Assembly: GCA_022072505.1 (NCBI GenBank)
Contig: JAJVHU010000043.1
Span: 1-64,000, forward strand
From: Phycisphaerae bacterium
Lineage (GTDB): Bacteria > Planctomycetota > Phycisphaerae > UBA1845
DNA length: 64,000 bases
Direction: 5' to 3'
Shown: positions 1-8,755 of the stretch, in pieces
Position numbering within the stretch: position 1 is the first letter of the stretch
How the letters are laid out: the number at the start of each line of letters is the position of its first letter
Notes under the pieces: generated by a model
The model's input: only the letters and a program-made list of their open reading frames with translations
Databases searched by the model: none
Told to the model about the DNA's origin: nothing
Translations under genes and position numbers: made by a program

Positions 1-4
1 CTCA

Positions 5-80
5 CTCGAAATGCCTCCTTGCGGCAAAAGAGAAGTCGTTTTCACAATTCCCTTTTACCAGCAAAACGAGGCATTTCGAG
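5..80. repeat. 13-bp inverted repeat, long imperfect hairpin
   Basis: CTCGAAATGCCTC at 5-17 is repeated inverted at 68-80, with a weaker inner pairing (GGCAAAAG against CTTTTACC). The right arm is followed by CTTTTTCTT, so this could be a terminator for a plus-strand transcript entering from the left, or a small mobile hairpin element. The loop is long for a terminator. No gene is visible in positions 1-206. Confidence 0.4.
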
Positions 81-206
81 CTTTTTCTTGTCTTACTTAC
101 GAAAAAATCACGCTTGATCGGGGACTAGTCCTGAGGCTACAATGGAAACTCCCGACACATCGCAGCACTTCCCCGCGCACACCCTCCACGGCATTCGCCT
201 CTCATG

Positions 207-1226
207 CTATCGCGGGCAATGGCACCCGGTGTACCTGGCGTCGGCGGTGCATTCCCCGAGAAGCCGCCCTTCGTTCCCGTCACTCCAGCACGCTTTCCAA
301 AGCACAACCTCGCTGTCCGGTGGGCATTGTTCCGGTCCGAAGCACGTCGGCCCCCCATCCGTGCATATCACGGCGCCTTTCTTCATCCGACACGCGGCCT
401 CGTCGCACTCTCCCAGCCGGACTTCCATGTCCGTGGTCAACCGAAGCTCGCACCATCGGCCCGCGGGCGCGCCGCAGGCAACCAAGCGGCGAGCGAGAAA
501 ACAATGCAAGGGTGTCAGTAGCGCGACATCCAGATCGTTCGACCAGCCGTGGCTTACGAGTCGCGCCTGACCGTCCCGGACGGGCAGGTAGAACGCCGGA
601 CCCGTTTCACCCCCCGCCGTCGTGACGCCGACCGCCACCCGATCCCCGTCGTGGGCGAGGTCCGCCAGGTTCACGACGACGCTCAAGGTTCCCGATCCGT
701 CACACCACGCTTCGAAGTTGACGATGTCCGCACAACGAATCGGCGGGAAACCCGGGCAGAAGGTCTGGCGCTGCATGCCGCAGGCCGAAACCGTGAGGGC
801 GCCGCCATCGACGTGATTGAACTTCGCCTTCCATTTGCCGCGGCTGTTGGCCGTCCGGAACTGGAGGCGTTCTCCCAAGGCGACCTCGAATTCATCTCCC
901 GGCGTCGGGTCGACCCCCTTGACGGTGACTTCGCAGTCGCCATCGCCGTCACGGTCTTTGGCGACGGCCTTGTTGATGACGGCGTCACAGTTTTGCGCGA
1001 ACGCCGGCGCTGTCCCAGCCAGGCCCACTGCCATCGCGATGGCCAGGCACGCTGAGCGTCGATAGGCGCCGCGCGCCAGCGCCGCCGCCCTCGGGATGCA
1101 ATGGGTCGCCCCTCCGGTCGCCAGGCACGTCCGGGCGCGAAACAGTCGCGCGGATCCTCGTGGTGCGAGGGGATGGGCAACTCCGGCGACTCGTTCGACT
1201 GGGTTCTCTTGCCGGGGGGTATACAT
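207..1226 (-). CDS. Secreted Cys-rich hypothetical protein
   Basis: A 339-residue protein of unknown function. A hydrophobic segment at about residues 58-78 ending in APAFAQ looks like a signal peptide, but the region before it is unusually long, so the true start may be further downstream. The mature part begins with a module (KDRDGDGDCEVTV...TPGDEFEVAL...NSRGKWKAKFN) that resembles one in the protein at 1686-2204. The C-terminal half is rich in cysteines (CxxxxC, TDGGPTCFGPEQCPP), suggesting an extracellular disulfide-stabilised fold. The start at 1226 was chosen because GGATCACC lies just upstream; an open frame continues to 1271. No catalytic motif was recognised. Confidence 0.6.
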   Translation of the reverse strand: MYTPRQENPVERVAGVAHPLAPRGSARLFRARTCLATGGATHCIPRAAALARGAYRRSACLAIAMAVGLAGTAPAFAQNCDAVINKAVAKDRDGDGDCEVTVKGVDPTPGDEFEVALGERLQFRTANSRGKWKAKFNHVDGGALTVSACGMQRQTFCPGFPPIRCADIVNFEAWCDGSGTLSVVVNLADLAHDGDRVAVGVTTAGGETGPAFYLPVRDGQARLVSHGWSNDLDVALLTPLHCFLARRLVACGAPAGRWCELRLTTDMEVRLGECDEAACRMKKGAVICTDGGPTCFGPEQCPPDSEVVLWKACWSDGNEGRLLGECTADARYTGCHCPR

Positions 1227-1416
1227 GGTGATCCTCCGGTTGCAAACTCTCGAGTCATGATGGGAAGCCACGAACGCGAAGCCCCGGTAGACTGCGCGAC
1301 TGCGCTCTCACGTGATGCGTTGCATCGTCTCCTGACGGTCCACGCGGCAGCAGGAGGCTCGCCTGTCGTTCGCCTCCTGCGCCGTCCGCGTCATCAAGGC
1401 GCTCGCCCAAAGGCCG

Positions 1417-1550
1417 TTATGGACAAGCGTACTCCTTCTCCTCCACCGCCCCGCAGGCCCCTCCGCCGATGCCACTCCGCTGTCGCGTTTCCGGCGGTTG
1501 TGGAGCCTGGCTTTGCCCTTGCCGCGTGGCGTGATTCCGGATTGTACCGC
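1417..1550 (-). pseudogene. Frameshifted 3' fragment of the gene at 1686-2204
   Basis: The DNA closely matches the 3' end of the secreted-protein gene at 1686-2204. Translated in that gene's frame it gives RGKGKARLHN...DSGVASAE. A base is then missing beside the GAG codon, and the match continues in another frame as GACGAVEEKEYACP, against WGCGAVDEKEYVCP in the intact gene. It therefore looks like a decayed tandem copy of about 45 C-terminal codons. No upstream part of the copy was found in 1551-1685 or 1272-1416. Confidence 0.6.
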
Positions 1551-1685
1551 GCTGGTCTGTGCGGGGGCAACGTAATTCTCCCCGCGAAATTGGCGAGAAA
1601 AAAGCGGGCACGGGACCGGGTTTCCCGGCTTCCGCGCCCGCGCGAATGCGTTCAGGCCTGTTAAGGATTCGTGAATGACGCCGCC

Positions 1686-2204
1686 CTACGGACAGACGTA
1701 CTCCTTCTCATCCACCGCGCCGCAGCCCCACTCGGCCGATGCCACACCGCTGTCACCCGCTGGCCGGTTGTTGAACTTGGCTTTGCCCTTGCCGCGGGAG
1801 TTGATGGTGCCGGCCTTCGAGTCACCGTCGCTGGAGAGCGTTACTACAAACGTATCCCCAGGCCGGCCGCCGGTCAGCGAGACCTTCAACTGGTTCTCGC
1901 CGTTGCGATCCGTGCACTTTGCCTTCTTGAGCTTCTCGGCGCCGGTGCAGCCCTCTTCCGGCGCGCCTGCGCCGGGCCAGAAACCGCCGGACAGCTCGAA
2001 CCCGCCCCCGGTCATCGGCGTCGCCGGTCCGGCGTCGGGTTGGCCGATCGTGCCGGACAACTCAAAGCCGCCGCCGGCCGTGCGCATCGCGCCGCCGCCG
2101 TCGATCGTAAACCACGACAGGTCATAGACCTGCCCGTAACCATGCGAAACCAGGGCGAACAACAGCCATCCCGAACTGAGACTGACGATGTGCTTTGCAA
2201 ACAT
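1686..2204 (-). CDS. Small secreted protein with GGGFELSGTIGQPDA motif
   Basis: A 172-residue protein with a signal peptide (MFAKHIVSLSSGWLLFALVSHGYG). Residues about 25-75 carry WFTIDGGGAMRTAGGGFELSGTIGQPDA followed by a second GGGFELSGGFWPG, a motif common in secreted planctomycete proteins of unknown role. The C-terminal part holds a module CTDRNGENQLKVSL...PGDTFVVTL...NSRGKGKAKFNN that is also present in the protein at 207-1226, and it ends in a short Cys pair. A decayed copy of its 3' end lies at 1417-1550. Function unknown; cell-surface or matrix location is inferred from the signal peptide. Confidence 0.6.
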   Translation of the reverse strand: MFAKHIVSLSSGWLLFALVSHGYGQVYDLSWFTIDGGGAMRTAGGGFELSGTIGQPDAGPATPMTGGGFELSGGFWPGAGAPEEGCTGAEKLKKAKCTDRNGENQLKVSLTGGRPGDTFVVTLSSDGDSKAGTINSRGKGKAKFNNRPAGDSGVASAEWGCGAVDEKEYVCP

Positions 2205-2520
2205 GTTTCACCTTTCAAAGACAATAGAACCTATCCGGAAACTCGTAACATCAAACTGCGACAACTCAGATTCCCCGAAGGTCCGCGCGGGGTGAACCCC
2301 GCGGCTCGGGTTCTGGGATAGGTTGTAGAACAATCCGATCAACGAGCCGCGCCGCGAGGGAGGAGGCTGGACGCTTCCTCTGGCCCACTCCCTCACGGCC
2401 ACGGCCCGGTTCAAGACTCATCGCCTGCTGTTAGACCTTAAACTCGACCGGCGCGTCGCCGGCTCCACATATCTTGAAGCGGCTTTGGGTTCACCGCCCG
2501 CGCCTTCGCCCGCTTCGACC
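2205..2520. other. Intergenic stretch with short palindromes
   Basis: There is no convincing gene in these 316 bases. Around 2285-2320 lies GCGCGGGGTGAACCCCGCGGCTCGGG, related to the GCGCGGGCT...GCGGCTCGG repeats near 49.6, 57.1 and 59.7 kb. The stretch also serves as the upstream region of the minus-strand gene ending at 2521's neighbour, 1686-2204. Confidence 0.4.
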
Positions 2521-5100
2521 TTACTCGGAATCGCCGCCGGAGAGTTGCTGGCCGTTCGATTCGACAGCCGGCTCGATCACCGGGTTCACGGCTTTCGGCG
2601 CACGAGCGGCGTTCACGCTCCTGTCCGCGCCCAGGCCGTGCTCCTCCGGGTTGAGGTAATAGCCGCGCTGGAACTCGGGCTTCGCCTCTTCGACGACGAG
2701 GGGATGCGCCCTGGCGAACGCGTCGTTGCGGACGCCGGTGATCTGCCAGCTCACCTCGACATCGGCATGACTGGCGCGGATGACGAAGCGATTGTCCTGA
2801 AGTTTCCGCGCGACGCGCACCTGGACGAACTCGTCGCCGGCGCCGTCCACCACGGTGAGCTGATACCGGAAGTTCGTGTTCAGCGACGTGAACCACTCCG
2901 GAACCGTCACGGTCGCATAGCCGTCATCATCCGTCACCACGTTGCCCGAGTAGATGTTGAGCATCTCATTGCTCTCGATGCACGCATGACGCAGCGTCCA
3001 GTTGGCCGGATCGAGCGGGTGGTCGATGACGAAGTTCTTCACCGAACCGGTGATCGTGCCGTTGACGTGCAGCGCGGTCGTCGGGGCATTCATGTTGATG
3101 CCGACGCCGCCGGCGGCGCGAACCAGGAACTGGCTGTTGCCCGTGGTGGCGAAGTCGCCGCCCGGGTTTTCCCAGCCGGACCAGACGAAGCTGCCGATGT
3201 GATTGGCCTTGGCGAGGTGACCGGCGGCCAGGGAGTATCCACCGGCGGCGCGGTTCTGGTAGCCGCCGACGGTGACATCGGTGAAGCTGGCGGCGGTATT
3301 CTGCATGCCGCCGAGCGTGGTCGAGTTTTCGCCGCTTGACGTGTTGAGAGTTCCTCCGAGGGCGGCCGAGGCGTTGTGGCTGGCGACGCTGCGATCGCCG
3401 CCGGCGACCACGCTGTTCCCACCGGTCGCCTGGTTGCTCGTACCTCCGCCGACCGTCGCGTGCCAACCGGCGTAGTTACTGGTTCCGCCCGCGACGGTTG
3501 CGAAGTCGTCGTCACCGTCGAGGCCCGCCTGATTGCCCTGACCGCCGCCGACGTTGCTGGAATTGGCTCGTGCGACGTTCTGCGCTCCGCCGCCAATCGC
3601 CGTGTAAACTCCCGAGGTGGTGTTCTGATAGCCGCCACCGATCGCGGATGTGTCGCCGCCGGCGTTGTTCGAGCTTCCGCCGGAGATGGTCGCGCTGCTG
3701 ACGCTGGCGTGGTTGCCGACGCCGCCGCCGACCGAGGTGTACCAGGCGGATGCCCGGTTGTTGTGCCCTCCCACTAGCGAGCCATACACGCCGCTGACCG
3801 AGTTGCTGGCGCCGCCGACGAGGACAGAGGTGCTGCCCGAGATATTGTTGTTCTGCCCGCTGCCGAGAAACGCCTTGTCCGCGCCGGCACTGATGGAGCA
3901 GGCCAGACCGCCGGCCACCGTGCTCCAACTGGCGTTGGCGCTGTTGCCGACGAAGTCATTGCCGCCGAAGACGGTCGCGGCGATCACGTTGTTGGGAATG
4001 CTGTTGGCCCCCCCGCCGCCGATGACGTTCACCCCCGTCGCGTTTCCGTCGCTGCCGTATTGCAGGCGCAGGGCGCGCATGTTGTTCACGCGGAAGCTGA
4101 CGGGATGATGATCGGTGGTTCCCACGAAGTGCAGTCCCGGGTTGGTATTCGAGTTTCCGGAGAGGCTCCATCCGGCTGAGGCCGCGGTTGTTTGAAGCGT
4201 TCCGTCCGGGAACATGATGCCGTCCACACCGGGCTCGCCGGCGACGTGCAGCGCGGCGGCCGGCTCATCCACCCCGACTCCAAGCTTCCCGCCGACCACG
4301 ACGTTCGGCTGCGTTTCGTCGCCGCCTCCGGGCGAATCCTTGAAGAAGAACGTCTGATTGGCGTAACCCATGAAATCTTCGCTGGCGCCAGAATGACCGA
4401 AGGCGAGATAGTTGCCGGCTTGCCCAACGTAGTTCTCGTCGGGACCGAAGGCCCCCGGGAACATGAAGCCCGAGGCAAAGACGCGCCCGGCGAAGTAACC
4501 CTCGCCGCCCCCGGTCAGGCTGAAGACGCGCGCACCACCTTCGGCGAACCAGGCATGCGTTTGCGGCGACTCGAAGTTCGTCTCGAACCCGGCGATTCCG
4601 AACGGATCAAGGTCGCCCGCGAAGACATTGACTCCTCCAGCGCCTCGCACATCCAATTGGGCCACCGGAGCGTTGGTTCCGATTCCAACGTTACCGGCGT
4701 CATCCACCGCAAGCCCCCGCGTGCGCAGCGCATACGGCGTCGCGGTGATGCTTTGCCGCGGAGTCAGCGTCGTGTACGTCCCGCCGGAAGGACTGGCGAC
4801 CTCGATCTCCAGCCAGCGCGCCCCGCCGTTGAACGCCGCCGCGCCGAAGTCGAGCGGCAAGGTGAACAAACCGTCGACGACGTTGACCGCCACGAACTCG
4901 AGCGGACCGGCGACGGCGGTTCCGTCGATGTCGGCGTCAAACAGCGTGCAGCGGAAGTCCGCCGTTCCGTTCAGCGGCGAACCGTCCTGGTTGAGTCGCC
5001 CCTGATAGGTGACGACCGAACCGACCTCCGCTCGGGCGGCGGTCCCGCCTAGGCAGGCCGACCCGACCACGATTCCAAGCATCATCCTTCCACTTCTCAT
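2521..5100 (-). CDS. Secreted protein with YadA-head-like repeats
   Basis: An 859-residue protein with a signal peptide (MRSGRMMLGIVVGSACLGGTAARA). The N-terminal domain (VVTYQGRLNQDGSPLNGTADF...TPRQSITATPYALR) is of the type found at the front of tail-fibre-like secreted proteins. Then come VGIGTNAPVAQLDV-type segments typical of bacterial fibre proteins. From about residue 405 to 640 there are about fifteen repeats of 14-15 residues with the pattern S-x-V-x-G-G-x-x-N-x-A, like the left-handed beta-roll heads of YadA-type trimeric adhesins. The C-terminal 180 residues form a beta-rich domain without a recognisable S74 peptidase or autotransporter anchor. AAGGAG precedes the ATG. A surface fibre or adhesin role is inferred, not shown. 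Confidence 0.7.
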   Translation of the reverse strand: MRSGRMMLGIVVGSACLGGTAARAEVGSVVTYQGRLNQDGSPLNGTADFRCTLFDADIDGTAVAGPLEFVAVNVVDGLFTLPLDFGAAAFNGGARWLEIEVASPSGGTYTTLTPRQSITATPYALRTRGLAVDDAGNVGIGTNAPVAQLDVRGAGGVNVFAGDLDPFGIAGFETNFESPQTHAWFAEGGARVFSLTGGGEGYFAGRVFASGFMFPGAFGPDENYVGQAGNYLAFGHSGASEDFMGYANQTFFFKDSPGGGDETQPNVVVGGKLGVGVDEPAAALHVAGEPGVDGIMFPDGTLQTTAASAGWSLSGNSNTNPGLHFVGTTDHHPVSFRVNNMRALRLQYGSDGNATGVNVIGGGGANSIPNNVIAATVFGGNDFVGNSANASWSTVAGGLACSISAGADKAFLGSGQNNNISGSTSVLVGGASNSVSGVYGSLVGGHNNRASAWYTSVGGGVGNHASVSSATISGGSSNNAGGDTSAIGGGYQNTTSGVYTAIGGGAQNVARANSSNVGGGQGNQAGLDGDDDFATVAGGTSNYAGWHATVGGGTSNQATGGNSVVAGGDRSVASHNASAALGGTLNTSSGENSTTLGGMQNTAASFTDVTVGGYQNRAAGGYSLAAGHLAKANHIGSFVWSGWENPGGDFATTGNSQFLVRAAGGVGINMNAPTTALHVNGTITGSVKNFVIDHPLDPANWTLRHACIESNEMLNIYSGNVVTDDDGYATVTVPEWFTSLNTNFRYQLTVVDGAGDEFVQVRVARKLQDNRFVIRASHADVEVSWQITGVRNDAFARAHPLVVEEAKPEFQRGYYLNPEEHGLGADRSVNAARAPKAVNPVIEPAVESNGQQLSGGDSE

Positions 5101-5371
5101 CGTCTGCTCCTTGTTGATCTCAAAGGGATTGCCCGACAGGGGGGCCGACCACCGACGCCTGCGCCCGCCGCGCCGACCTCAAGGAAGATCACGAGATCGC
5201 GCCGCACGGCCCGACAGAAATAGGTGAATCCGGAAAAAAGAGACGCGCCGCCGGCCTCTGCGATGACGGTCTGATGCGGGGCGTGTAAGATTGCGACCGA
5301 AATTCTTATTCTTTCTGGCGGGTGAGCTTCATGAATTCCGTGATCCTTGGGACGGGGCGGGAGGGGCGGTC

Positions 5372-5935
5372 GTGAGCGCGACCGGACCTCAGGACATCAC
5401 CGCGATCCTTCAGCGCGCCGGCGTCGGGGAGCGCGCCGCGGCTGAGGTGCTGCTGCCCCTCGTGTACGAGGAACTGCGCCGGCTTGCCCGGCATTACCTC
5501 GCGGGCGCTCACGCGGGTCACACGCTCCAGCCGACGGCGGTCGTGCATGAGGCTTACGTCAAACTGGTGGGCGGCGCGGCGTCGGCGTGGGAGAGTCGGG
5601 CGCACTTTTTCGCGGTGGCGGCCAAGGCGATGCGCCAGGTTCTGGCGGATCACGCTCGCGCGCGTCAGGCGGCGAAGCGCGGCGGCGACCGCGAGCGGGT
5701 GACGCTCAGCGGGTTGGTGACGCCGATTCATGAAGACGAGTATGACCTTGAACAGATCAACCTGGCGCTGGAGAAGCTCGCAGCCTTGGATTCGCAGCAG
5801 GCGCGGATCGTGGAGTGCCGGTTCCTCGTCGGCATGACCGTCGAGGAGATCGGATGCGTGCTCGGCGTCTCGACACGGACGGTGGAGCGGGAGTGGTCGG
5901 CGGCCAAGTTGTGGCTGCGGCGGGAGCTGACGTAA
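5372..5935 (+). CDS. ECF-type RNA polymerase sigma factor
   Basis: A 187-residue sigma-70 family protein of the group (TIGR02999-like) common in planctomycetes and acidobacteria. Region 2 is seen in VYEELRRLARHYLAG...LQPTAVVHEAYVKL, and region 4 in LDSQQARIVECRFLVGMTVEEIGCVLGVSTRTVEREW, a helix-turn-helix for -35 recognition. The GTG at 5372 is preferred because it follows a GGGCGGGAGGGG stretch and gives the usual family length; the frame stays open to 5291. A Ser/Thr kinase gene starts 10 bases downstream, the pairing expected for this sigma type, so kinase-linked control of the sigma factor is likely. No anti-sigma factor gene was found nearby. Confidence 0.85.
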   Translation: MSATGPQDITAILQRAGVGERAAAEVLLPLVYEELRRLARHYLAGAHAGHTLQPTAVVHEAYVKLVGGAASAWESRAHFFAVAAKAMRQVLADHARARQAAKRGGDRERVTLSGLVTPIHEDEYDLEQINLALEKLAALDSQQARIVECRFLVGMTVEEIGCVLGVSTRTVEREWSAAKLWLRRELT

Positions 5936-5945
5936 GGAAAACAGC

Positions 5946-8486
5946 GTGAACGACCCACGGGTGCATGCGCGTGCGAAGCCCATCCTGGCGGATGCGTTGG
6001 ACCTTTCCGCGGACGCGAGGGAGGCTTACGTCATCCAGGCCTGCGGTTCGGATGTCGCGCTGCTGGAGGAGGTGCGCTCGCTGCTGAAGTTCGCCGACCG
6101 GGACGACAGCAGGCTGGGGGACGCCGTTCTCGACCGCGGGCGCGATCGGATGGCCGCGCTGTTCACTCCGAATACGGTGACCCGGGTCGGCAGCGGTGTG
6201 GTCCCGGGCGCGTCCGTCTCGGTGGATGCGCCGCTGCGCGTGGGCGGATATCGCGTGCAGCGCGTCATCGGCGCGGGCGGGATGGGGCGCGTCTTCGAGG
6301 CGGTCCAGGAGAACCCGCGACGACGCATCGCCCTGAAGCTGATCCGCACGTTCCAGGATGCGCCGGCGCTGCTGCGACGGTTCGAGTACGAGGCGCAGAC
6401 GCTCGGCCGGCTCGAGCATCCGGGGATCGCCCGCATCTACGAAGCCGGAAGCGGCGAGGTCGTGCTCAGCGAAACGCCGCGCGTGGTGGCGGGTTCGCCG
6501 CAACCCTTCATCGCGATGGAGTACATCGAGGGCGAACCGCTCGACGTCTACGTCCGCCGCGCCGCGCATTCGATCCCGCAGCGCCTGCGGATCATCGAGC
6601 AGCTTTGCCTCGCGGTCGGTCACGCCCACACCAAGGGCGTCATCCACCGCGATCTGAAACCCGGCAACATCCTGGTCACGCCTGACGGGACGCCCAAGGT
6701 GCTCGACTTCGGCATCGCTCGCGCCGCCGACGCGGAAGACGGGCACACCCTCACCCACACCGGGCATCCGCTCGGCACGCCGGCGTACATGAGCCCGGAG
6801 CAGATCGAAGGCTCGTCCGACATCGACACGCGGACCGACGTCTACGCGCTCGGCGTCATCCTCTTCGAACTGCTCACCGGAGTGACTCCGCTTCAGGCGC
6901 GAAGCGGGAAAAACCCGTCCGTGCCGGAAATCCGCAAGTGGATGGCCGAAGCCAACCCCCCGAAACCGAGTTCGTTGTTCACCGGCGGCGACGCCCCGCT
7001 CCGCGCCGGCGAGCGCGGAGCGGTTTCCGGGCGGACCGGGCGCGCGACGATCGAGAGCGATCTCGACTGGATCGTGCTCAAGGCCCTGGAGAAGGACCGC
7101 GACCGACGCTACCCGTCCGCCGACGCCCTGCGCGAGGATCTTCTCCGATACCTGCGCCACGAGCCGATCCAGGCCCGTCCGCCCGAACTGTCCTACCAGC
7201 TTCGGAAGTTCGCGCGCCGGCACCGGGCGATCGCCGCCGTCGTCGCCGCCAGCGCCACGCTCCTGATCGTCAGCAGCATCGTCGTCGGCGCGCTGTATCT
7301 ACGCACGCAGTCCGCCCTGGCCGCGGAGGAAAAGCAGCGTCGCATCGCCGACCGCGAGGCGCGCGTCAGCGGCGCCATCGCCGCCTTCCTCAAAGAGGAT
7401 TTGCTGGCGGCCGCCGATCCGAACCAGCTCGGACGCGATGTCACCGTCGCGGAGGCGCTGGAGGTCGCGTCCTTGAAAGTCAGCGACCGCTTCGGCGACG
7501 ACCCCGATGTCGAAGGCCCGCTTCGCGCGACGCTCGGCTCCACGTACTACGCCTTGGGCAAGCTCGACGAATCCCTGCGCGAGCTTCAATTCGCCGTGCC
7601 GCTGCTGGAGCGCGCCTACGGACCGGCGCACGACCGCACGCTGCACGCCCTGCGGGAGCTGGCGTTCGTACACCGCGCGCGCGGCGAGCTGGACGTCGCG
7701 GAGGGGTTGTTTCGCCAGGCGATCCAACGCTGCCGTCAGAACGCCCCCGAGCCGACGCGCATGTCCCTCGGAATCGAGGACAATCTCGCCCGCGTCTACC
7801 GCGACGCCGGTCGTTTCGATGAAGCCGAGACGCTCAGCACACGCGTGCTCGAGGACCGTCGGCGCATCCTCGGCGAGTCGGACCCGGACACGATGGCTTC
7901 ACTCAACAACCTCGCCTATCTCTATCAGTCGCTGGGCCGCTTTGAAGAAGCCGTCCCGATGGCCCGGCAGGCGCTGGACCTTTTCAGCGCCGCGAAAGGC
8001 GAGGAGGACTCCGCGACGCTGGCGGTGATGAGCAACCTGGCGTGGCTCCTGACCGGCCTGAAGCAGTACGCCGAAGCCGAGCCACTGCACCGCCGCGCCC
8101 TCGACATCAAAACGCGCGTGCTGGGCCCCGATCACGGCGACACCGTCAGCGGGATGCACGGACTGGCGGAGTGCTTTCGCCAGCAGGAGCGCTTCGCCGA
8201 GGCGGCGGAGATTCTGGCCCTCGCCGAGCCCGCGGCCCACCGCGCCTGGCCCGCCGACAGTTGGATGATCAGCAGCGTCCAGGCGATGTACGGCGACGTG
8301 CTGATCCAACTCGAGCGCTACGACGAAGCGGAACCGATCCTCCTCGACGCCTTCGGACGGCTGGAGCGCACCGTCGGCGCCGACCATCAACTGGCGCAAA
8401 TGACCCTCGACGGGTTGATCGGGCTTTACGAGCGGACGGATCGGCCCGACCAGGCCGCGACGTGGCGGGAAAAACTTAAACCGTGA
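5946..8486 (+). CDS. Membrane Ser/Thr protein kinase with TPR domain
   Basis: An 846-residue PknB-type kinase. The glycine loop IGAGGMGRV is at residues 108-116, the ATP-binding Lys at 131 (IALKLI), the catalytic HRDLKPGN at about 234-241 and DFG at 254-256, so all key kinase residues are present. One membrane helix follows at about 427-450, with a run of tetratricopeptide repeats to the C-terminus (for example SLNNLAYLYQSLGRFEEAVPMARQAL), of the Kinesin-light-chain-like type. The kinase domain is cytoplasmic and the TPR part would lie on the other side of the membrane as a sensor or docking surface. It is probably co-transcribed with the sigma factor gene just upstream. Phosphorylation targets are unknown. 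Confidence 0.88.
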   Translation: MNDPRVHARAKPILADALDLSADAREAYVIQACGSDVALLEEVRSLLKFADRDDSRLGDAVLDRGRDRMAALFTPNTVTRVGSGVVPGASVSVDAPLRVGGYRVQRVIGAGGMGRVFEAVQENPRRRIALKLIRTFQDAPALLRRFEYEAQTLGRLEHPGIARIYEAGSGEVVLSETPRVVAGSPQPFIAMEYIEGEPLDVYVRRAAHSIPQRLRIIEQLCLAVGHAHTKGVIHRDLKPGNILVTPDGTPKVLDFGIARAADAEDGHTLTHTGHPLGTPAYMSPEQIEGSSDIDTRTDVYALGVILFELLTGVTPLQARSGKNPSVPEIRKWMAEANPPKPSSLFTGGDAPLRAGERGAVSGRTGRATIESDLDWIVLKALEKDRDRRYPSADALREDLLRYLRHEPIQARPPELSYQLRKFARRHRAIAAVVAASATLLIVSSIVVGALYLRTQSALAAEEKQRRIADREARVSGAIAAFLKEDLLAAADPNQLGRDVTVAEALEVASLKVSDRFGDDPDVEGPLRATLGSTYYALGKLDESLRELQFAVPLLERAYGPAHDRTLHALRELAFVHRARGELDVAEGLFRQAIQRCRQNAPEPTRMSLGIEDNLARVYRDAGRFDEAETLSTRVLEDRRRILGESDPDTMASLNNLAYLYQSLGRFEEAVPMARQALDLFSAAKGEEDSATLAVMSNLAWLLTGLKQYAEAEPLHRRALDIKTRVLGPDHGDTVSGMHGLAECFRQQERFAEAAEILALAEPAAHRAWPADSWMISSVQAMYGDVLIQLERYDEAEPILLDAFGRLERTVGADHQLAQMTLDGLIGLYERTDRPDQAATWREKLKP

Positions 8487-8657
8487 ACCCGAGTCTTCAG
8501 TCGGATCCGCTCGCCGGGCGATCATCCCAACGTAAGCCCCGGCGCCTGGGTTTCTAATAGTACAACACGGGATTAGGCGGCCGAAAAACGGCGATCTCGG
8601 CTTGCCCGCTTGGGTCGATGCGAGTCGGCCGCCAAGGAAACCAGCCTTGGAGGATTG

Positions 8658-8725
8658 GACGCTGTTGCACAACCGAGCCGCGCCCGTAAGGAAGCGTGCC
8701 TTTCACGCGGGCTTTGAAACAGCGT
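8658..8725 (-). repeat. Inverted-end repeat element, copy A
   Basis: Starts GACGCTGTTGCAC and ends GCTTTGAAACAGCGT, with the core CGAGCCGCGCCCGTAAGGAA in between (reverse orientation of the family). It lies between two convergent genes, the kinase and tilS. No transposase is present. Confidence 0.75.
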
Positions 8726-8755
8726 GTCTTGAATCTCCACCTGACTCCGCCGGTT

